From CAVURS01 sp963795385 (GTDB taxonomy: Bacteria; Actinomycetota; Actinomycetes; Actinomycetales; CAVURS01), in NCBI GenBank assembly GCA_963795385.1, contig CAWCHK010000003.1, positions 248,001-312,000 of the forward strand: a stretch of DNA of 64,000 nucleotides, read 5' to 3'. Positions 60,896-64,000 of this stretch are shown one piece after another. Positions within the stretch are counted from its first letter, which is position 1. Every line of letters starts with the position of its first letter. The notes beneath the pieces are model-generated. The model searched no databases. It worked only from the letters and a program-made list of their open reading frames with translations, and was not told where the DNA came from. Both the position numbers and the translations under genes were made by a program.

Positions 60896-60929
60896 CCTCA
60901 GCCGACCCCTCAGCCGACCCCTCAGCCGA
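60896..60929. repeat. Three tandem 12-bp repeats at the end of thpR
   Basis: CCTCAGCCGACC is repeated almost three times in a row. On the minus strand each unit contains an in-frame TGA for the thpR frame, so the gene is followed by a series of stop codons. Its stop lies in the third unit. Confidence 0.85.
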
Positions 60930-61512
60930 GCACTGGCTCGGCTGCCTCCGTCGGCGCCACCGGAGGCTCACCCAGCGGCCACTGGTCGACGACGACGTAC
61001 GTCGGCGGCTCCCCGGCCGCCTCCGGCCGGCGGCTCTCCATCAGCTGCATCGACGCCGCCGGCCAGTCCAGCCCGACGTACGGCGAGAGGGTGGCGACCA
61101 GTGGCCGGAGGTCGACGCCACCGGCCGACCGGGCCAGCGTGAGGTGCGGGCGGTAGGGGCGCTCGTCCACGTCGAGCCCGGTCCGTCGCGCGGCCGCCGA
61201 GACCGATCCGGCCAGCTGGGTCAGCTCCACCCGGTCGCCGTCGACCTGCGTGTAGAGCACCCGGTCGCCGAACCGCCCGGCCGAGCCGAACCGCAGTGAC
61301 ATCGGCCGATGGTGGGAGGCGGCCCGCGCCAGCCGCTCGGCCAGCGGCTCCAGGTCGGCCGCGGCCACCTCGCCGAGGAAGGCGAGCGTCAGGTGCCAAC
61401 TCTCCGGCCGGACCCACCGCAGGGCCTCGGCCTGGCTGCGGACGTCGTGCATCGCGGCGTCCAGGTGCTGGATCGCAGACGCCGACGGGGTGAGCGCGAC
61501 GAACAACCGCAC
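60922..61512 (-). CDS. thpR: RNA 2',3'-cyclic phosphodiesterase (2'-5' RNA ligase family)
   Basis: The 196-residue protein of the 2H phosphoesterase superfamily carries the two HxT motifs that form the active site: HLTLAFLGEV and HLTLARSAGG. It begins RLFVALTPSAS, as ThpR proteins do. The enzyme opens 2',3'-cyclic phosphates on RNA ends, and some also join 2'-5' ends. The GTG at 61512 is supported by a TAGGCT box 7 bp upstream. It is divergent from the M20 peptidase gene. Confidence 0.9.
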   Translation of the reverse strand: MRLFVALTPSASAIQHLDAAMHDVRSQAEALRWVRPESWHLTLAFLGEVAAADLEPLAERLARAASHHRPMSLRFGSAGRFGDRVLYTQVDGDRVELTQLAGSVSAAARRTGLDVDERPYRPHLTLARSAGGVDLRPLVATLSPYVGLDWPAASMQLMESRRPEAAGEPPTYVVVDQWPLGEPPVAPTEAAEPVLG

Positions 61513-61519
61513 GGGCCAG

Positions 61520-61525
61520 AGCCTA
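61520..61525 (-). promoter_or_regulatory. -10 box of a leaderless promoter for thpR
   Basis: TAGGCT on the minus strand is 7 bp before the GTG at 61512. Confidence 0.55.
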
Positions 61526-61564
61526 GGGCCTCGCCCGCGCCGGGCCACCCGGTACGCGCCGGGC

Positions 61565-61570
61565 TACCGT
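61565..61570 (+). promoter_or_regulatory. -10 box of a leaderless promoter for the M20 peptidase gene
   Basis: TACCGT lies 6 bp before the GTG at 61577 and fixes this start over upstream in-frame codons. Confidence 0.55.
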
Positions 61571-61576
61571 GGCGGC

Positions 61577-62908
61577 GTGACCCAGGCCCCCAGCCCCGAG
61601 GACGAGGTCGTCGACATCTGCCGCGACCTGCTGCGGATCGACACCAGCAACTACGGCGACGGCTCCGGACCGGGGGAGCGCGAGGCGGCCGAGCACGTCA
61701 TGGGCCTGCTGAGCGAGGTCGGTCTCGATCCCGAGCTGATGGAGAGCGAGCCGGGCCGGGCGACCGTCGTCGTACGCCTCGAGGGCGACCCCGACGGGAC
61801 CAGGGACCGCGGCGCGCTCATGGTTCACGGCCACCTCGACGTCGTTCCCGCGAACGCCGACGACTGGCAGGTCGACCCGTTCGCCGCGCAGGAGCGGGAC
61901 GGGTGCCTCTGGGGTCGCGGCGCGGTGGACATGAAGGACATGGACGCGATGATGCTCGCGACCGTCCGCGACCTGGCCCGGTCCGGCACCCGCCCGCCCC
62001 GGGACCTGGTCTTCGCCTTCTTCGCCGACGAGGAGGCCGGAGGCGTCAAGGGCAGCCACTGGCTGGTCGAGAACCGGCGCGACCTGCTCGACGGTGTCAC
62101 CGAGGCTGTCAGCGAGGTCGGGGGCTTCTCGGTCACCGTCGACGGCGCGTCCGGCGACCCGGTCCGCCTCTACCTCCTGCAGACCGCCGAGAAGGGGATC
62201 AACTGGCTCCGGCTGGTCGCTCACGGCCGCGCCGGTCATGGCTCGATGATCAACCAGGACAACGCGATCACCCGCCTCGCACAGGCGGTCACCCGGATCG
62301 GCGCGCATCCGTGGCCCCTCGAGATCACCCCGACCGTCCGCGAGTTCCTCGACGGCCTCAGCGAGGCGACCGGCGTGGAGTTCGACCCCGACAACACCGA
62401 CGAGCTGATCGGCCGGCTCGGCACCATGGCCCGCTTCGTCGGGGCGACCCTGCAGGACACGGCCAACCCGACGATCCTCAAGGCCGGCTACAAGCACAAC
62501 GTCATCCCGCAGTCGGCCGAGGCGTTCGTCGACTGCCGGTTCCTCCCGGGGCATGAGGAGTCGCTCCTCGCGACCATCCGCGAGCTGGCCGGGGACGGCG
62601 TGGACGTCGACGTGCACCACCGCGACGTCTCACTCGAGACGCCGTTCGAGGGCGCGCTGGTCGACGCCATGGTGGGTGCGCTGCAGGCCGAGGACGCCGA
62701 CGCCCGGGTCCTGCCGTACTGCCTCTCGGGTGGCACGGACAACAAGGCCCTCAGCCTGATCGGCATCCGCGGCTACGGCTTCGCGCCCCTGCAGCTGCCT
62801 GCCGACCTCGACTTCGCGGGCATGTTCCACGGCATCGACGAGCGGGTGCCGCTGGACGCATTGCGTTTCGGCACACGGGTTCTCGGACGGTTCCTGCAGT
62901 CCTGCTGA
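61577..62908 (+). CDS. M20 family metallopeptidase (ArgE/DapE/CPG2-like)
   Basis: The 443-residue enzyme has the M20 zinc site: LMVHGHLDVVPA (first His and the Asp base), WGRGAVDMKDMDAM (bridging Asp), FFADEEAGG (catalytic Glu pair) and the C-terminal CLSGGTDNKALS with FHGIDERVP (last His). A dimerisation domain sits between, with HGRAGHGSMINQDNAI. It hydrolyses an amide or peptide bond of a small molecule; the length and GHGSMINQDNAI motif fit the DapE/ArgE-like group often annotated only as M20. Substrate unknown. Confidence 0.92.
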   Translation: MTQAPSPEDEVVDICRDLLRIDTSNYGDGSGPGEREAAEHVMGLLSEVGLDPELMESEPGRATVVVRLEGDPDGTRDRGALMVHGHLDVVPANADDWQVDPFAAQERDGCLWGRGAVDMKDMDAMMLATVRDLARSGTRPPRDLVFAFFADEEAGGVKGSHWLVENRRDLLDGVTEAVSEVGGFSVTVDGASGDPVRLYLLQTAEKGINWLRLVAHGRAGHGSMINQDNAITRLAQAVTRIGAHPWPLEITPTVREFLDGLSEATGVEFDPDNTDELIGRLGTMARFVGATLQDTANPTILKAGYKHNVIPQSAEAFVDCRFLPGHEESLLATIRELAGDGVDVDVHHRDVSLETPFEGALVDAMVGALQAEDADARVLPYCLSGGTDNKALSLIGIRGYGFAPLQLPADLDFAGMFHGIDERVPLDALRFGTRVLGRFLQSC

Positions 62909-62969
62909 GAGCTTGGGAGTTGTCAGCCGCTCCGGTAGGCAGGGCGCCCGGAGGAGCTGACAGGTCGAG

Positions 62970-63170
62970 TCAGGGAGTGCGCTGGACCCGGATGATCCGG
63001 CGCCGCAGCCAGACCCGGCGGGCACCACCCGCGTAGAGCCGCACCCGGGAGAGCTCCCACCGGCCGTACTCCGCGTGCTCGGCGAGCAGCCGGCGCGCGT
63101 CGGCCCTGGACAGGGTCCGCGGCAGCTGCAGGACGCGGTACTCGTAGTCGATCATCAGGGCCATTCTCAC
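62970..63170 (-). CDS. DUF5703 family small protein
   Basis: A basic protein of 61-66 residues with YEYRVLQLPRTLSRADARRLLAEHAEYGRWELSRVRLYAGGARRVWLRRRIIRVQR. This matches the small DUF5703 family of actinobacteria, often found next to an M20 peptidase gene. GTG 63170, ATG 63164 and ATG 63155 are all possible starts; the last gives the usual length. Function unknown. Confidence 0.82.
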   Translation of the reverse strand: MRMALMIDYEYRVLQLPRTLSRADARRLLAEHAEYGRWELSRVRLYAGGARRVWLRRRIIRVQRTP

Positions 63171-63181
63171 CCAGGAGCCGC

Positions 63182-63187
63182 TACGGT
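63182..63187 (+). promoter_or_regulatory. -10 box of a leaderless promoter for the acidic protein gene
   Basis: TACGGT lies 6 bp before the ATG at 63194. Confidence 0.55.
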
Positions 63188-63193
63188 CGTGGC

Positions 63194-63619
63194 ATGAGTT
63201 CCGATCCGCGAGCCGCCCTCGCCACGCTGGTGTCCGCCCTGGAGCGGCATCTGGAGGCAGCCGGGTCCAAACGCGGCGAGAACGACCCGGTGGTCTTCGC
63301 TGCCTACCAGGACGTCGCGGAGGCGTTCGACGCGTACGACGACGCGCTCCTCGATGCCTACGACGAGGTCACGCCGCTCGAGGTCTACCACGAGGACGCG
63401 GAGGAGGACGACGCCGACGAGCTCGAGGACGACGAGGACGACGACGACGACGAGGACGACACCGCCGAAGGCTCCGGCCCGACCGGTGTCGCGGCCACGC
63501 CGGGCATCGGCAGCGACGACGGCGACGACCTGGACGAGCTCGACGACGACCGCGAGGGCGGGGCGAGCTACCAGGGCCTGGACGAGGAGGAGTACGACGA
63601 GGACGCGCCGGCCCGCTAG
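63194..63619 (+). CDS. Acidic, low-complexity conserved protein
   Basis: The 141-residue protein has an ordered N-terminal helical half (LATLVSALERHLEAAGSKRGENDPVVFAAYQDVAEAFDAYDDALLDAYDEVTPLEVY) and a very acidic second half of Asp/Glu runs. Similar proteins are widely conserved in actinobacteria beside DUF5703 genes, sometimes labelled primosomal protein, but the label has no clear basis in the sequence. The leaderless -10 box supports the start. Function unknown. Confidence 0.75.
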   Translation: MSSDPRAALATLVSALERHLEAAGSKRGENDPVVFAAYQDVAEAFDAYDDALLDAYDEVTPLEVYHEDAEEDDADELEDDEDDDDDEDDTAEGSGPTGVAATPGIGSDDGDDLDELDDDREGGASYQGLDEEEYDEDAPAR

Positions 63620-63675
63620 GGCCGGCCCCCGCCGTACCCGCCCGCTGGCGCCCCTGGCCGAGTCCGGGACCCAGG

Positions 63676-63723
63676 CCGGGAGCTGGTCCGGGACCTGGTC
63701 CGGGAGCTAGTCCGGGAGCGGAC
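63676..63723. repeat. Four imperfect 12-bp repeats at the end of a partial aldo/keto reductase gene
   Basis: The unit CCGGGAGCTGGT (with CCGGGACCTGGT and CCGGGAGCTAGT variants) occurs four times in a row. As at 60896, the array straddles the stop codon of the minus-strand gene (63707-63709). Confidence 0.8.
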
Positions 63724-64000
63724 CGAGCGTGACCTCGTCCAGCGCGGCCCGAATCGGCGCCGGCACCTCGACCAGCTCGCTACCCAGCGTCCCGCGCAGC
63801 TGCGCGGCGGTCCGGGCTCCCACGATCGGCGCGACCACCCCGGGCTGGTCCCTCACCCAGGCCAGCGCCAGCTCGGCCGGCGAGCAGTCCAGTCCCTCGG
63901 CCGCGGTGACCAGCGCGTCGACGACCTGCCGTGACCCCCGGTCCAGGAACCGCTCCACGAACGCCGCGAAGTGCGGCGACGCGGCCCTCGAGTCGGCCGG
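63707..64000 (-). CDS. Aldo/keto reductase, C-terminal fragment
   Basis: The last 97 residues lie in the window; the gene runs off the right end. The fragment holds FVERFLDRGSRQVVDALVTAAEGLDCSPAELALAWVRDQPGVVAPIVGARTAAQLRGTLGSELVEVPA, the cofactor-binding end of aldo/keto reductases (SPAELALAW; APIVGARTAAQL). The sequence is continuous and in frame up to base 64000. The identity of the full enzyme cannot be stated. Confidence 0.87.
   Translation of the reverse strand, partial: PADSRAASPHFAAFVERFLDRGSRQVVDALVTAAEGLDCSPAELALAWVRDQPGVVAPIVGARTAAQLRGTLGSELVEVPAPIRAALDEVTLGPLPD

Noticed and set aside
63390..63619. Asp/Glu-coding repeats as a possible tandem repeat or CRISPR-like array
   Set aside because: The runs are irregular codon repeats of an acidic protein; no spacer-repeat pattern exists here or elsewhere in the window.

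Overview
The window is 64 kb of very GC-rich, gene-dense DNA from an actinobacterium (class Actinomycetes). The evidence is Lsr2, an adjacent fabG-fabI pair with an InhA-like FabI, divergent glgC and GlgM-type glgA, small families typical of actinobacteria (DUF3099, DUF5703, DUF6131), many GTG starts, many 4-bp start/stop overlaps, and many leaderless promoters (TANNNT placed 6-7 bp before the start codon). It does not look like Streptomyces or Mycobacterium in detail; the genus cannot be fixed from sequence alone. No IS element, prophage, CRISPR array or rRNA was seen. There is one tRNA, tRNA-Leu(GAG) at 60728-60811.

Layout. 1-2.6 kb: tail of an ABC exporter, a frameshifted Ea22-like small gene, SURF1 and MoaA. 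2.6-7.2 kb: DUF3099 pair and a qor-tldD-tldE run. 7.2-9.3 kb: fabG-fabI-sixA. 9.4-16 kb: serB, a hypothetical, an LLM flavin enzyme coupled to glgC, divergent GlgM/GlgA, a hypothetical, and an ABC ATPase. 16.4-20.6 kb: NfeD-SPFH pair, an MFS carrier and a secreted transglycosylase. 20.6-26.3 kb: TSUP permease, SpoU methyltransferase, YbaK and PEBP proteins, a maltokinase-like protein and an MGT-type glycosyltransferase.

26.3-36.5 kb: a six-gene minus-strand cluster with its own HutC-type GntR regulator. It holds two FAD+GcvT demethylating dehydrogenases, a LicA-like kinase, an APC permease and a copper amine oxidase. It reads as a pathway that imports an N-methylated amine, strips its methyl groups onto folate, and oxidises the resulting primary amine. 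This is the most coherent candidate for an undescribed system.

36.5-44.6 kb: zwf (glucose-6-phosphate dehydrogenase), an aminotransferase-ornithine cyclodeaminase pair, GNAT, cupin and DUF1801 genes, an ECF42/DGPF pair and a VOC protein. 44.6-57.4 kb: DUF3048 lipoprotein, isochorismatase-fold hydrolase, then two VOC-led operons (VOC-dhaK and VOC-uvrA-like) beside an AraC regulator. Both operons carry a nearly identical 24-bp motif at the same distance from the -10 box. After these come a YtrA-type GntR/ABC operon, an EamA carrier, an anchored propeller-like protein, an aldo/keto reductase and Lsr2. 57.4-64 kb: gene remnants, a secreted repeat protein, a methyltransferase, tRNA-Leu, ThpR, an M20 peptidase, small conserved proteins and a partial aldo/keto reductase.

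Six loci (Ea22-like, SPFH tail, MFS, transglycosylase, APC permease, zwf) need twelve +1 corrections, nearly all at short G or C runs, to restore full-length proteins. All twelve go in the same direction. This points to a systematic sequencing or assembly error more than to real pseudogenes, and it matters when judging those genes.
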